Assembly: GCF_036245475.1 (NCBI RefSeq)
Contig: NZ_BTPM01000001.1
Coordinates: 1,178,001 to 1,242,000 of the forward strand
Direction: 5' to 3'
Source: Vibrio sp. 10N
Lineage (GTDB): Bacteria > Pseudomonadota > Gammaproteobacteria > Enterobacterales > Vibrionaceae
DNA: 64,000 nucleotides
Shown here: positions 9,934 to 20,466 of the stretch, one piece after another
Numbering within the stretch: the stretch's first letter is position 1
Layout of the letters: each line of letters opens with the position of its first letter
Position numbers and translations under genes: made by a program
The notes under the pieces: model-generated
The model's database searches: none
What the model saw: the letters and a program-made list of their open reading frames with translations, nothing else
What the model was told of the DNA's origin: nothing

Positions 9934-10657
9934 CGAATACATGCCAGAGAAACTGGCAAAAGCGATCACCAACCCGCTGTTTCCAGCACTGGATAGTGCA
10001 CTGCGCGCGGGAAGGCATATTTCATCTGAAGACCTAGATAATCACGCACTACTTTGTGATTTTGAGGTTGAACTGGCGAGTTTCTATCAGCGCTACAACA
10101 CCGAGCTGGTGAAAGCGCCGGAAGGCTTTTTCTATCTGCGCCCCCGCTCAACGACATTGATTGGTCGAAGTGTGTTATCAGAGCTTGATATGCTGGTAGG
10201 TAAGGTTCTGTGTTTCCTATACCTCAGCCCTGAGCGTCTTGCCCATGAAGGTATCTTTACTAACCAAGAGCTTTATGAAGAAATCCTAGCACTAGCAGAT
10301 GAAAAGAAGCTGATGCGCTTAGTGACTAACCGTGCAACGGGTTCTGATTTAGACAAAGAAAAGCTGTTTGAAAAAGTGCGTACTTCACTGCGCCGTCTAC
10401 GTCGCCTAGGTATGACGATCTCAATTGGCGATACCGACAAATTCCGCATCAGTGAAGCTGTGTTCCGCTTTGGTGCTGACGTTCGTGTTGGTGACGATAT
10501 GCGTGAAGCGCAGCTTCGTCTCATCCGTGACGGTGAAGCCGTGGTGCATACACAAGCCCCATCGCAAGGCAGCTTGATCCCAACAGATGAAGGCAGCGAC
10601 TCAGTTGAGTCAAATGACAACGATACAGAGAACAATCAACAGGAGGCTGACGCATGA
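9914..10657 (+). CDS. mukE: Chromosome partition protein MukE
   Basis: 247 residues. The start at [18 protein letters not shown] is chosen because it aligns with E. coli MukE; an upstream in-frame extension is just mukF in another frame. [13 protein letters not shown] and [11 protein letters not shown] are highly conserved MukE blocks of tandem winged helices that bind MukF. The acidic tail after residue 215 ([17 protein letters not shown]) is variable in the family. It overlaps mukF by 20 bp and mukB by 4 bp (ATGA). Confidence 0.95.
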   Translation: MSSTNIDEYMPEKLAKAITNPLFPALDSALRAGRHISSEDLDNHALLCDFEVELASFYQRYNTELVKAPEGFFYLRPRSTTLIGRSVLSELDMLVGKVLCFLYLSPERLAHEGIFTNQELYEEILALADEKKLMRLVTNRATGSDLDKEKLFEKVRTSLRRLRRLGMTISIGDTDKFRISEAVFRFGADVRVGDDMREAQLRLIRDGEAVVHTQAPSQGSLIPTDEGSDSVESNDNDTENNQQEADA

Positions 10658-13600
10658 TTGAAAGAGGTAAGTATCAATCGATGACGATGGTCAACTGGAA
10701 CGGCTTCTTTGCACGTACCTTTGACATCGACACACTAGTCACCACGCTTTCTGGTGGTAACGGTGCGGGTAAATCGACCACCATGGCTTCGTTCATTACC
10801 GCGCTAATTCCAGACCAAAGTCTGCTGCACTTTAGAAACACGACCGAAGCGGGGAGCTCTCAAGCCTCTCGTGACAAAGGTTTGTACGGTAAGCTGCAGC
10901 CGGGTACCTGTTACTCTGCCCTGGATGTGGTGAACTCACGTAACCAACGCGTTTTGTTTGTAGTTAAGCTACAACAAGTCGCGGGTCGTGATAAAAAAGT
11001 GGATATCAAGCCATTCATTGTTCAGGGCTTGCCAAGCAACGTAAAACCAACCGACATTCTGATTGAAGCGGTATCGGATAACCACGCTCGCGTACGTCCA
11101 ATCAATGAAGTAAAAGACGCAGTAAGCGCAATGGAAGGCGTACATTTTAAAGCCTTCAACTCAATTGTGGATTACCACGCACAGATGTTTGAGTTTGGTG
11201 TGCTACCGAAGAAACTGCGTAACAGCAGCGATCGCTCTAAGTTCTATCGCCTAATTGAAGCCTCACTTTACGGTGGTATTTCAAGTGCGATTACCCGTTC
11301 ACTTCGTGACTACTTATTGCCACAAAACGGCGGCGTGAAGAAAGCGTTCCAAGATATGGAATCCGCACTACGTGAAAACCGTTTAACGCTAGAAGCGATC
11401 AAAACCACTCAAGCGGACCGTGATCTGTTTAAGCATTTGATCACCGAGTCGACTAACTACGTGGCAGCTGATTACATGCGCCATGCAAACGAGCGTCGCA
11501 ATAAGCTTGAGACAACGATGAAGCTTCGTGGCGAGCTGTTTGGTTCTCGTCAAACGCTTATCGCTCAAAACGAACTACTTAACAAGGTTCAGCAAGAGCT
11601 GACGCTGTTGGTTGAGAATGAATCAGGTTTAGAGCAAGACCATCAAGCAGCACAAGACCACCTGTTATTGGTGCAAAACGCGCTGCGTCAGCAAGAGAAG
11701 ATTGAGCGCTACCAAGAAGATCTTGAAGAGCTAAACGAGCGTCTTGAAGAGCAGATGATGGTTGTGGAAGAAGCGAGTGAGCGTAAGCTTGCCGCTGAAG
11801 AGCAGGCAACATTTGCTGAAGAAGAGGTGGATAGCCTTAAGACTCAGCTCGCCGATTACCAGCAAGCGCTGGATGTTCAGCAGACTCGTGCACTTCAATA
11901 TCAACAAGCGGTACAAGCCCTTGAGAAAGCCCGTAACCTGCTTGAAAACGATTCATTGAATCAAGACGGCGCAACTGAAACGCTGAGCCAACTAAAATCG
12001 CAAGAATCACAAAGCACAACCGAGCTTCTTGAGCTGAAACATCGCCTTGACATGTCATCGGCTGCGGCGCAGCAGTTTGAACAAGCGTTATCGTTGGTGA
12101 AGCAGATTGCCGGTGATGTAGCGCGCAGTGAAGCGAGCCAAGTTGCGAAAGCAGCGATCAAGCAAGCGGACGAGCATCGTCAGCGACTTAAAAATGAATC
12201 TCAGCTTCGCGCTCAATATCGTGAACTTGAGAAAAACATTGAGCGCCAGCAGCAAGCGCAGAAGCTTGCAAATGATCTAGGTGAGGCTGGTATCCGTGTG
12301 GATAGCGAAGCTGATCTAGAAATGGAAGCGGAGAGCCAACGCGAACGCGTCCTTGAGTGTGAGCAGCAGTTGGAAGCTCTTCGTGAAGCATCTGGCGAAA
12401 TCAAACAGCGCGAACAAGAGTTTGTGTCTGAGATCAGCAAGCTAGAGAGTTACGCGCCGAAATGGATCAAGTCTTTCAATGTTCTGGAAGATCTTCGTGA
12501 GCAGAGCGGAATGGAGCTGGTGGATCGTGCAGATGTCATTAGTTCAATGCAAACCACGAATGACAATGAGCGTAAGACCTCTTTCGAGCGTGACTCGCTG
12601 GCGAAACGCCGTGAAGAGCTAGAACTTGAGATTGAGCGCCTAGCATCACCGGGTGGCTCCAACGATCCGCGCTTAAAGGGTCTTGCGGATACGCTTGGCG
12701 GCGTTCTTCTGTCTGAAATTTATGACGATATCACCATCGATGACGCCCCTTACTTCAGTGCTATGTATGGCCCAGCGCGTCATGCTATCGTGGTATCAAA
12801 CCTAGACGGCATCAAAGAAAAGCTGGTTGAGCTTGATGATTGTCCAGAGGATCTTTATATCATTGAAGGTGATATCGATGCCTTTGATGACAGTTCATTT
12901 GATGCCGATGAGCTGGACGGGGCGGTATGCGTTCAACTGAATGATCGCCAGCTACGTTACTCGCGTTTTCCTACGATCCCATTGTTTGGCCGTGCAGCGC
13001 GCGAGCAGCGTTTAGAGCTACTTCGCGAGCAGCGTGAAGAAACCGTTGAAAAGCATGCCAAAGCGGCGTTTGACGCGCAGAAACTTCAGCGTCTATATCA
13101 AGCGTTCAATGCATTTGCCGCAGAACACATGCAATTAGCGTTTGAGGCCGATCCTGAAGTGGAATTGGCACGTTTACGTGAGCTTCGTAGTCAAGTAGCG
13201 CGTGAGCTTAACGACAACAAACAGCGCGAGCAGCAAGCCAGTGCGCAGCTTTCGAAATCTAAACAGTGTGTGACACTTCTGGATCGTCTATCGATTTCAG
13301 CGAACGTATTGTTTGATGAGACACTCATTGAGCGTCATCAAGAGCTTCAGGCACAAATTGACGATCTGAACGGTGCGAAGCGCTACATTCAGCAGTATGG
13401 TGCAGCGGCGGATAAGCTTGCGACTGTCGTCAATGTTCTAGACAGTGACCCAGAGCAGTTTGATGCGTTAACCAATCAATACCAAAACGCAGACCAAGCG
13501 CTGCAAGCACTCAAAGCACAGATCTTTGCCGTTGCAGATCTGGCTGAGCGTCGTCCTTACTTCGCCTATGCTGATTCCATGGACATGCTTAACCAAAGCA

Positions 13601-15102
13601 GTGAACTGAGTGAGCAGCTAAAAGCCAAATTGGTACAAGCGGAAGCGACTCGCGCACGACTTCGCGAAGGTCTGAAGCAGGTTCAAGAACAAGCAAACCA
13701 ATATAACCAAGTGCTTGCGTCACTTAAGAGTTCACATCAAGCGAAGCTTGAAACGGTTCAAGAGTTTAAAGCTGAACTGCAAGAGTACGGCATTGTCCCG
13801 GATGACTCAGCGTTAGAACGTGCTGAGAAGCGTCGCGACGAGTTGCACCTAGCACTGCAAACCTCTCGCACTCGCAAGTCTGAGTACGAGAAGACCATGA
13901 CGTCGACTGAGCTTGAAATGAAAGGTTTGGCGAAGCGTCTTAAGAAGGTACAGAAAGAGTACATTGAGCTTCGCACCTATGTGGTTGCCGCGAAAGCCGG
14001 TTGGTGTAGCGTACTGCGTTTGGCGAAAGCAAACGATGTTGAACGCCGTCTGCATAAGCGTGAATTGGCGTACATGAGTGCGGGTGAACTGCGCTCTATG
14101 TCGGATAAATCTCTAGGTGCATTGCGACTTGCAGTGGCGGACAATGAAGATCTTCGCGATTCACTGCGTCAGTCCGAAGATACCTCGAAGCCTGAGCGTA
14201 AGGTTCTGTTCTACATTGCCGTCTATCAGCACCTTCGTGAGCGTATTCGTCAAGATATCATCCGTACTGACGATCCAGTAGAAGCGATTGAAGAGATGGA
14301 AGTGGAGTTGGCTCGTCTGACGGAAGAGCTGACTCAACGCGAAAACCGCCTAGCAATCAGCTCTGAGTCGGTGTCGAGCATCATCAAGAAAACGATTCAG
14401 CGTGAGCAGAACCGCATTCGTATGCTTAACCAAGGTTTGTCGAACATTCACTTCGGTCAGGTTAAGGGCGTTCGTCTGAATGTGAAGATCCGTGAAAGTC
14501 ATGAGCAGTTGCTGGTGGCACTTACTGATGAGCACAAAGATCTGTTTGAAACTTCGCGCTACACCTTCTCTGAAGCAATGGCAAAACTGTTCCAACGTGT
14601 AAACCCACATATCGATATGGGTCAGCGCTCTCCACAAGTATTGGGTGAAGAGCTGTTGGATTACCGTAATTACCTAGAGCTAAGCGTCGAAGTAAACCGT
14701 GGTTCCGATGGTTGGCTACAAGCGGAATCAGGCGCGCTGTCAACAGGTGAAGCGATCGGTACTGGTCAGTCAATTCTATTGATGGTCGTTCAGAGCTGGG
14801 AAGAAGAATCTCGACGCTTGCGCAGCAAAGACATTTTGCCATGTCGTCTGTTGTTCCTTGATGAGGCAGCACGTCTTGATGCGAAGTCAATTGCGACCTT
14901 GTTTGAGCTTTGTGACCGTCAGGGTATGCAATTATTGATTGCAGCGCCTGAGAACATCAGTCCAGAGAAAGGGACCACGTATAAGCTAGTGCGTAAGGTG
15001 TTCAAAGACCATGAGCATGTACACGTTGTCGGTCTACGAGGCTTTGGTGAAAACAAGCGATTGGAACAAGCTGAGCAGTTAGTCGAACAGGCAACGGTTT
15101 AG
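10654..15102 (+). CDS. mukB: Chromosome partition protein MukB (SMC-like ATPase)
   Basis: 1482 residues, matching E. coli MukB (1486). Walker [10 protein letters not shown] lies at 34-42. Long Gln/Glu-rich coiled coils (about 280-640 and 850-1110) flank a central hinge (about 650-800, [16 protein letters not shown]). The ABC-type signature [11 protein letters not shown] lies near 1365 and Walker [12 protein letters not shown] has D1403/E1404. It is the ATP-driven motor of the MukBEF condensin. Last gene of cmoM-mukFEB, followed by a strong terminator. Confidence 0.97.
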   Translation: MIERGKYQSMTMVNWNGFFARTFDIDTLVTTLSGGNGAGKSTTMASFITALIPDQSLLHFRNTTEAGSSQASRDKGLYGKLQPGTCYSALDVVNSRNQRVLFVVKLQQVAGRDKKVDIKPFIVQGLPSNVKPTDILIEAVSDNHARVRPINEVKDAVSAMEGVHFKAFNSIVDYHAQMFEFGVLPKKLRNSSDRSKFYRLIEASLYGGISSAITRSLRDYLLPQNGGVKKAFQDMESALRENRLTLEAIKTTQADRDLFKHLITESTNYVAADYMRHANERRNKLETTMKLRGELFGSRQTLIAQNELLNKVQQELTLLVENESGLEQDHQAAQDHLLLVQNALRQQEKIERYQEDLEELNERLEEQMMVVEEASERKLAAEEQATFAEEEVDSLKTQLADYQQALDVQQTRALQYQQAVQALEKARNLLENDSLNQDGATETLSQLKSQESQSTTELLELKHRLDMSSAAAQQFEQALSLVKQIAGDVARSEASQVAKAAIKQADEHRQRLKNESQLRAQYRELEKNIERQQQAQKLANDLGEAGIRVDSEADLEMEAESQRERVLECEQQLEALREASGEIKQREQEFVSEISKLESYAPKWIKSFNVLEDLREQSGMELVDRADVISSMQTTNDNERKTSFERDSLAKRREELELEIERLASPGGSNDPRLKGLADTLGGVLLSEIYDDITIDDAPYFSAMYGPARHAIVVSNLDGIKEKLVELDDCPEDLYIIEGDIDAFDDSSFDADELDGAVCVQLNDRQLRYSRFPTIPLFGRAAREQRLELLREQREETVEKHAKAAFDAQKLQRLYQAFNAFAAEHMQLAFEADPEVELARLRELRSQVARELNDNKQREQQASAQLSKSKQCVTLLDRLSISANVLFDETLIERHQELQAQIDDLNGAKRYIQQYGAAADKLATVVNVLDSDPEQFDALTNQYQNADQALQALKAQIFAVADLAERRPYFAYADSMDMLNQSSELSEQLKAKLVQAEATRARLREGLKQVQEQANQYNQVLASLKSSHQAKLETVQEFKAELQEYGIVPDDSALERAEKRRDELHLALQTSRTRKSEYEKTMTSTELEMKGLAKRLKKVQKEYIELRTYVVAAKAGWCSVLRLAKANDVERRLHKRELAYMSAGELRSMSDKSLGALRLAVADNEDLRDSLRQSEDTSKPERKVLFYIAVYQHLRERIRQDIIRTDDPVEAIEEMEVELARLTEELTQRENRLAISSESVSSIIKKTIQREQNRIRMLNQGLSNIHFGQVKGVRLNVKIRESHEQLLVALTDEHKDLFETSRYTFSEAMAKLFQRVNPHIDMGQRSPQVLGEELLDYRNYLELSVEVNRGSDGWLQAESGALSTGEAIGTGQSILLMVVQSWEEESRRLRSKDILPCRLLFLDEAARLDAKSIATLFELCDRQGMQLLIAAPENISPEKGTTYKLVRKVFKDHEHVHVVGLRGFGENKRLEQAEQLVEQATV

Positions 15103-15126
15103 TGAGCAAGGTTTAAGCCATGAAGT

Positions 15127-15163
15127 AAAATCCGATATTGGTTTCCAATATCGGATTTTTTGG
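15127..15163 (+). terminator. Terminator of the muk operon
   Basis: AAATCCGATATTGG, TTT, CCAATATCGGATTTTTT, 25 bp after mukB. The 14-bp stem is perfect with a U-tract. Confidence 0.93.
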
Positions 15164-15269
15164 TTCTGGACTAACGGTTCTATTTTTAGTTTACAACTTG
15201 TCTGCAGGTAGGACTCTCCCCATATTAAAGTGGTAGTCAAAATAATTTATTGTGCAGTGAGGAGCATTC

Positions 15270-16124
15270 ATGAAAGGTATTATCTCAATCCAGTCTCATG
15301 TCGTGTATGGGCATGCAGGCAACAGTTCGGCCGTTTTCCCAATGCAAAGAATGGGGTTTGAGGTATGGCCAATTCATACTGTTCAGTTCTCGAATCATAC
15401 CCAATATCAACAAGGGTGGAAGGGTAAGGCATTTTCAGCAGATGACATATCCGAGTTAATTTCAGGCATTGCCAGTATTGAGCAGCTCAAAAACTGCCAA
15501 GCGCTATTGTCTGGTTATCAGGGGAGTGCAGATCAATGTCTCGCAGTTCTTGATGCAGTGCGCCAAGTCAAAGCTCAAAATCCTGACGCAATTTATGTCT
15601 GTGACCCTGTCATGGGCGATCCAGAGAAGGGTTGCATTGTTCCGCAAGGGACGACTGAATACTTGGTCAACGATGTGATGCCAAGTGCCGATGTCATTGT
15701 GCCGAATCAATTTGAGCTGGCTCAGTTTACCAATATGGAAATTACGGACTTAGAGAGTGCGGTCGTTGCTTGCCAAAAGGCCCTGTCTCTGGGTCCTAAA
15801 GTGGTGTTGGTCAAACATCTACATAGTGTTTCTGATGACAAGTTTACCATGATGCTGGCGACAGAATCGGGATGTTTTATTGCGCAGCGTCCACACCTCA
15901 AATTTGCAAAGCAGCCAGTTGGGGTAGGGGATCTTATTTCTGCGCTATTTACTGCGGGACTTTTAAAAGGCTGGTCGGCCGAGCAAGCGTTTGAGCATGC
16001 CAATAATGCGAGCTATGCAGTGCTTAAGGAAACACAGCAAAGAGGAGAGTGGGAACTTCAGACCATAGCGGCGCAGGGAGAGTTAGTGGCACCAACGGAG
16101 CGATTTCCCATTGTAGAGGTGTAG
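15270..16124 (+). CDS. pdxY: Pyridoxal kinase PdxY
   Basis: 284 residues of the ribokinase-like PdxK/PdxY family, which phosphorylates pyridoxal to PLP in the B6 salvage pathway. The opening [34 protein letters not shown] near the middle, and the anion-hole motif [12 protein letters not shown] (about residues 218-229, aspartate as catalytic base) all match PdxY. AGTGAGGAGCATTC before the ATG is a good ribosome site. Apparently monocistronic. Confidence 0.95.
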   Translation: MKGIISIQSHVVYGHAGNSSAVFPMQRMGFEVWPIHTVQFSNHTQYQQGWKGKAFSADDISELISGIASIEQLKNCQALLSGYQGSADQCLAVLDAVRQVKAQNPDAIYVCDPVMGDPEKGCIVPQGTTEYLVNDVMPSADVIVPNQFELAQFTNMEITDLESAVVACQKALSLGPKVVLVKHLHSVSDDKFTMMLATESGCFIAQRPHLKFAKQPVGVGDLISALFTAGLLKGWSAEQAFEHANNASYAVLKETQQRGEWELQTIAAQGELVAPTERFPIVEV

Positions 16125-16200
16125 AACTGGTATACGTTGTTGATCGCTTAAAGCTGGGCTTTTAGTGAACTTCAATCTGTTCTTCAACCAGAAGGACAAC

Positions 16201-16351
16201 AATATCGTCATCCCCTTGAAAAAGGGGATCTTTCACAGCGCACTGTGTACTTTAATTGAACGACTAGTCACATGTTTTTAGTTTTCCACACGCTGTGGAA
16301 GATCCTCACTTTCGTGAGGATGATGCGATGGGCAGTGAGGATGACGCGATG
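16201..16351. repeat. Palindromic REP/MITE-like element between pdxY and rsmS
   Basis: The left arm (16201-16240) contains the hairpin CATCCCCTTGAAAAAGGGGA followed by TCTTTCACAGCG. The right arm (16291-16329) is CGCTGTGGAAGATCCTC, then ACTTTCGTGAGGATGATGCGAT. The arms are near reverse complements around a ~50 bp core (CACTGTGTAC...), so the whole is a nested palindrome. The tail TGAGGATGATGCGATG is duplicated imperfectly 20 bp downstream (16336-16351). No coding capacity. I recall similar hairpins scattered in Vibrio genomes; confirmation needs a search. Confidence 0.75.
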
Positions 16352-16386
16352 TAAAGTGATCAGTTGAGGAAGGTACTTGTAGAAAA

Positions 16387-16542
16387 CTAGCTCTCAATTT
16401 TTTTTAAGAGATCACCTTTCACTATCTCAAGTGCCTCTAAGGCCACTTTCGGATCGATCTCATTGCTCTCCAGTAAGAAGATCAGATCCACAGCGAGTTT
16501 GATTTCCTCTGGAGCACTGTCTAAGCCCGTTTCATTCGACAT
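16387..16542 (-). CDS. rsmS: RsmS/YbaM-like small protein (DUF2496)
   Basis: A 51-residue protein (MSNETGLDSAPEEIKLAVDL at the start, then LIFLLESNEIDPKVALEALE) matching E. coli YbaM, which opens [20 protein letters not shown]. In Pectobacterium the family member RsmS affects secondary metabolism; the molecular role is unclear. The ATG overlaps the priC stop by one base (TAATG), the same priC-ybaM pairing as in E. coli, so the two are translationally coupled. Confidence 0.88.
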   Translation of the reverse strand: MSNETGLDSAPEEIKLAVDLIFLLESNEIDPKVALEALEIVKGDLLKKIES

Positions 16543-17045
16543 TAGATAAATTTCATCCTTTGATTGATCGTATATTGAATCTGGTTCATAGCACTGCGGC
16601 AGCGTTGCAGTCTTTGCTCTGTCTCGATCAGTGATTGCTGATCTTGTGGGTTCTGTTCTTTATCGCGAACTAACTGACAAAGTTTTTGCTCCCATACCTT
16701 ATGCTGAGCAAGTGACGCTTTAAGTTCAGCCAATGATTTTTGCTGAGCCGAATCTTGTTTAATATTAGGAGTTGTTGCGAGTACTCTTTCTAGCGCTTCT
16801 AACTGGCATGAAAACTTATCAACGAGTGTTTCAGATGTACTATGGCTTGCTGAAATCTGGCTAAGCGTAACAATTTTATTCAGTAAGGACTCGGTTTCAA
16901 TGACGCAAGGTAAGATACGAAAACCACTGGATTGAAATAGATGTTCATCAAACAGTCGTACCTTTACCTGCTTATTTGATTCATCAAATGCTTTGGCCTT
17001 TTGCTTGAGAATGTGTAATCGTGACTTGAGTTGCTCGAGTTTCAT
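16542..17045 (-). CDS. priC: Primosomal replication protein PriC
   Basis: 167 residues of the PriC family (replication restart, DnaB reloading at stalled forks). The all-helical protein shows the N-terminal pattern FDESNKQVKVRLFDEHLF (about 20-37), ETESLLNKI (50-58) and a C-terminal LQRCRSAMNQIQYTIN. Sequence is weakly conserved in this family, but length, pattern and the following rsmS support it. The ATG at 17045 lies 25 bp after the permease gene in the same direction. Confidence 0.88.
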   Translation of the reverse strand: MKLEQLKSRLHILKQKAKAFDESNKQVKVRLFDEHLFQSSGFRILPCVIETESLLNKIVTLSQISASHSTSETLVDKFSCQLEALERVLATTPNIKQDSAQQKSLAELKASLAQHKVWEQKLCQLVRDKEQNPQDQQSLIETEQRLQRCRSAMNQIQYTINQRMKFI

Positions 17046-17070
17046 CCGCCGTATACTCTAATGCCGTGGC

Positions 17071-17841
17071 CTATAGCCATGCGTCATAGGCAAGTTTGAT
17101 TGCTAGGATACTCACTACCGTTACAAAGATAGGTCTTATAAATTTAGCACCAAATTTAATGGCCGAATGTGCGCCAATATACGCACCAACCATTAAACAG
17201 ACACCCATGGTTAGGCCAAGCACCCAGTTAATATGGCCAAGCACCGCAAAGGTGATAAGCGATGTAAAATTACTGGTGAAGTTCATCGCTTTGGATAGGC
17301 CAGAAGCAAACAGGATGTTTAGGCGATAAAGTGCCATCGAGCTTACCGTCCAAAACGCGCCTGTACCGGGGCCAGCTACGCCGTCATAGAAGCCAAGAGA
17401 TAACCCTTGAAGGTACTGCTTACGATTGAATTTAGGGCATCCAACGTTCACTTTGCTATGCTCCCCTTGAGGAGAGCGATGGAAAACGGTGTAAAGCGCT
17501 GCAGCTAGAATCACAAGCGGAAGAACTTTTTCTAACCACTCGGTGCTGATCATATCGACGACAAGAGTTCCAAGCGTGGCACCAATTAAGGTTGCCACAA
17601 AAGCCCGCATCCAGCACTCAGGTCTAAACAGTCTTTTACGGTAATAAGTAAAAGCCGCGGTCGATGAAGCGAATGTCGCCGCGAGTTTGTTGGTGCCAAG
17701 GGCGATATGCGGAGGCAGGCCTAAAGACAGCAATGCTGGTACAGTGAGCATGCCACCGCCACCGGCGACGGCATCAATAAAACCCGCAGCAAAAGCGACG
17801 ATAGCCAAAATAACCAACATACTTGGTTCGATAAATTCCAT
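17071..17841 (-). CDS. yfcA: TSUP/TauE-SafE family permease (YfcA type)
   Basis: 256 residues, about eight membrane helices. AAGFIDAVAGGGGMLTVPAL (about 18-37) and LGFYDGVAGPGTGAFW (about 150-165) are the two pseudo-symmetric TSUP signatures. The family exports or imports sulfur-containing organic anions; the substrate of YfcA is not established. It is 15 bp downstream of dinG and probably shares its transcript with priC and rsmS. Confidence 0.9.
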   Translation of the reverse strand: MEFIEPSMLVILAIVAFAAGFIDAVAGGGGMLTVPALLSLGLPPHIALGTNKLAATFASSTAAFTYYRKRLFRPECWMRAFVATLIGATLGTLVVDMISTEWLEKVLPLVILAAALYTVFHRSPQGEHSKVNVGCPKFNRKQYLQGLSLGFYDGVAGPGTGAFWTVSSMALYRLNILFASGLSKAMNFTSNFTSLITFAVLGHINWVLGLTMGVCLMVGAYIGAHSAIKFGAKFIRPIFVTVVSILAIKLAYDAWL

Positions 17842-17856
17842 CGAGACGAAAGACCC

Positions 17857-19932
17857 TTAGTATTCTATTGTTCTTTTAAATGGGGGTAGGGAATCAAGCA
17901 AAGATTTGCCATACCTTTTAGTGACGATTCGCCTATCCAGAATATAGAGGGTGCCACAGTCCCTTTCTTTCCTCAGCAAACGGCCCGCCGATTGTATCAG
18001 CTTTTTACTGGCTTCTGGAACTGTAATCTGGAGAAATGCATTACCACCTTTGCTTTCGATATATTCCGCATGAGCTTGCTCGATAGGAGAGGTGGGTACA
18101 GCGAACGGTATTTTGGTGATCACTAAGTTCTCTAGTAGTTCGCCAGGCAAATCCAGTCCTTCTGAAAAGCTCCCTGTTCCAAAAAGTACGCTGGTTTTTC
18201 CTGACTGAGTCAGGGTTTTATGTTTATTTAGGATTTCTGAGCGTGATTTTTCACCTTGAGTTTGCAAATGCCAACCCTTGAGAGCGAATTTGGTTTTGAG
18301 TTCGTCCGCGACTTTGTTCATTTGCCAATATGAAGAGAACAGTACGAGATTGCTTTTACCCTCTTCGATGATAGTAGGTATTTTTTCTACCAGTTCATCG
18401 GTAAACTGAGGTGCTTGTGGCTCATTGTTCATTTTTGGCACAATCAACTCGGCTTGCTCTGCGTAGTTAAACGGCGACGCTAAGGCTAAGAACTGCACGC
18501 CATCGTCGTCTTTTTGGCTGATTCCCGCTTGGTGACAGAAAAAAGAGAAAGAGTTAAGGGCACGCATGGTTGCTGAAACCAGCACAGCACCAATGCAGCG
18601 TGACCAAATTTGTTGGTCTAACTGCCAGCCCACTTCGAGAGGCGCAACACTCACGAGGTGGTCGCCTTCTCGCTCCTTGCTTTTCTCAATCCATCTCGCC
18701 AGTGGGGCGCCTTTTTCTTTTTGTGGCTCCGCCATTAAACGCCAAACAGCTGCGAGATTGTCGAATCTTTGGATATAAAAGCCGAGTTCGGCCAATGCTG
18801 GCTCTGCAAGTTTAGCGCTGACTTCACCATCTTTTAGACGCTCTGATATGAGGTCGGCTATTTTGGCCGAGGCTTGAGCCCCTTTTTGCGAATATTGCTT
18901 AAGTACTTTCGCTTGTTCTTCTAGCCATGAAGGCAGCTCGCCATTTTCAAATCGACAGCTGCCTTCTTCGAAGGGTAAGCCGCTGCAGTAGGTATTGACC
19001 TCCCCAAGTAGTGGAATCAGTTGCTGGATTGCATCTTGTAGCTCGTTTCTGAATCGACTCACGCGCTTTTCATCCGCTAACCCTGAAAACTTGCTAGCAG
19101 ACTGATTGAGTCTTTCCAGCCAACTGCCGGCACTTTTTAACGTTGCAGATGCAGAGGCATGGTCTCTTGCCACGTGAGGGAGGTGATGTGCTTCATCGAA
19201 GATGAAGATGGTGTTTTCTGGCTCGGGAAGAATAACGCCACCCCCTAGGTCTGCATCGGCCATGACCAAACTGTGGTTAGCGATAATCACATCGTTTTTG
19301 TCTAGCTCGGAGCGAGCTTTGGAAAAAGGACAACTACGATGTGCTGGCAAGCTGTTATTGCAGCTATGCTTTTCACTGACGATGGTTTGCCATATGGCAT
19401 CATCAATCGGTTTTGGCCAGGAGTCTCGGTCACCGTCCCATTTACCTTGCGATAATTTCTCATACATAAGCTGCAATTGAGCAATATCTGATGCTTTCGG
19501 TTTAGCTTCAAACATCGCCATTTGGCCACCATCAGCACCGCATGCGACTGCCAGCTTCTCAGCACAGCAATACCGTTGCCTACCCTTAGCAATGATAAAA
19601 GAGAAGTTTTGATCCGTGATACGTCGGAATAGCGGCAAATCTTTGTTCAGTAATTGCTCTTGCAGTGCCACTGTAGCGGTAGAAATCACCACTTTACGAT
19701 TGTTCTGAACCGCAACAGGAATCGCAGCCATTAAATAAGAGAGACTTTTACCAATTCCTGTGCCGGCTTCGGCCACGATCATGCGTGTCGATTTGTGGTA
19801 TTGGCCACAAAGTGTTTTAGCGATTTCTGAAACAAGGTAGTTCTGGGCACGCCTAGGAACAAAGTTATCTAACTGGTTTTGTAAGTTTTGATAACTCTGG
19901 CGAATGGATGTTTGGATTTTACTGGTCAGCAT
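17857..19932 (-). CDS. dinG: ATP-dependent DNA helicase DinG
   Basis: 691 residues of an XPD-like superfamily 2 helicase. Walker A is EAGTGIGKS (about 51-59), the DEAH box is FIFDEAHHL, and motif VI is SAGRLLRKERD near the C-terminus. A cysteine set (RQRYCC, VACG, HSCNNS, RSCPFSK) fits the Fe-S cluster of DinG. It unwinds R-loops, D-loops and G-quadruplexes. I start at MLTSKIQTSIRQSYQ (19932); the ORF stays open 25 codons further up, but that stretch reads like intergenic DNA. First gene of a dinG-yfcA-priC-rsmS unit. Confidence 0.94.
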   Translation of the reverse strand: MLTSKIQTSIRQSYQNLQNQLDNFVPRRAQNYLVSEIAKTLCGQYHKSTRMIVAEAGTGIGKSLSYLMAAIPVAVQNNRKVVISTATVALQEQLLNKDLPLFRRITDQNFSFIIAKGRQRYCCAEKLAVACGADGGQMAMFEAKPKASDIAQLQLMYEKLSQGKWDGDRDSWPKPIDDAIWQTIVSEKHSCNNSLPAHRSCPFSKARSELDKNDVIIANHSLVMADADLGGGVILPEPENTIFIFDEAHHLPHVARDHASASATLKSAGSWLERLNQSASKFSGLADEKRVSRFRNELQDAIQQLIPLLGEVNTYCSGLPFEEGSCRFENGELPSWLEEQAKVLKQYSQKGAQASAKIADLISERLKDGEVSAKLAEPALAELGFYIQRFDNLAAVWRLMAEPQKEKGAPLARWIEKSKEREGDHLVSVAPLEVGWQLDQQIWSRCIGAVLVSATMRALNSFSFFCHQAGISQKDDDGVQFLALASPFNYAEQAELIVPKMNNEPQAPQFTDELVEKIPTIIEEGKSNLVLFSSYWQMNKVADELKTKFALKGWHLQTQGEKSRSEILNKHKTLTQSGKTSVLFGTGSFSEGLDLPGELLENLVITKIPFAVPTSPIEQAHAEYIESKGGNAFLQITVPEASKKLIQSAGRLLRKERDCGTLYILDRRIVTKRYGKSLLDSLPPFKRTIEY

Positions 19933-20020
19933 GATGAGCCCTATGTAGACGAGCGGCGAGTGTACCACACTTCGAGGTGCGAAAAATATCAGCAAGTAAG
20001 TGCACATTTACGGCGGATAT

Positions 20021-20036
20021 TTAGATCGAAATCACA
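20021..20036 (+). promoter_or_regulatory. Candidate CRP site far upstream of porin
   Basis: TTAGA-TCGAAA-TCACA fits the TGTGA-N6-TCACA layout with a perfect right half and a 3/5 left half. It lies about 290 bp before the predicted start point. CRP-dependent, ToxR-repressed ompT of V. cholerae also uses distant CRP binding as I recall, so the position is suggestive only. Confidence 0.35.
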
Positions 20037-20302
20037 AAATCTAAGTGAACTTTCATTGATGAGGATATTTTTCATTTTGTAAAAAATATAAAACTCCAAA
20101 AAATATATCTTGCTAGTGATTTATTCTAAATTGACGCTATTGTAGTAGGTGTTGTTGGAGTGTTGTATAGGTTTGGGCTTTGAAATCCTTGCTGAGCTTG
20201 TAATTGAAAGGTGTTCAAAAAACTTGCGCTCAGTCACGGGGTTTTTATTAAGTTGATGAAATTTAAGGTTTTATATAATTTTGAGTTTTTTGTTTAGAGT
20301 GT

Positions 20303-20331
20303 TTGACAAGTCCTTATAACTTTTGCATTCT
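20303..20331 (+). promoter_or_regulatory. Predicted porin promoter
   Basis: TTGACA (20303-20308), a 17-bp spacer, then CATTCT as a weak -10. The perfect -35 and optimal spacing support it; the poor -10 is consistent with activator dependence. Confidence 0.45.
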
Positions 20332-20466
20332 TGGTTCCGAGATTTAAAGACGCTAAGTCAACCAAAGGACAAAAGGTTGTCGTTCTTATGGAAGATTTAG
20401 ACGTCACATATATTAAAAAAGGGAACCGAAAAGGAATTCCCATCTAAGAAAAGGCAGTGGATTATC

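Larger units (their letters stand above)
19933..20466. other. Long AT-rich intergenic region, dinG / porin
   Basis: 534 bp between divergent genes, unusually long for this window. It holds a CRP-like site (20021-20036), a plausible sigma-70 promoter (20303-20331), an untranslated leader of about 125 nt for the porin, and GGTTCC/GGAACC arms (20333 and 20413 region) that could fold the leader. No ORF is supported. Confidence 0.6.
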
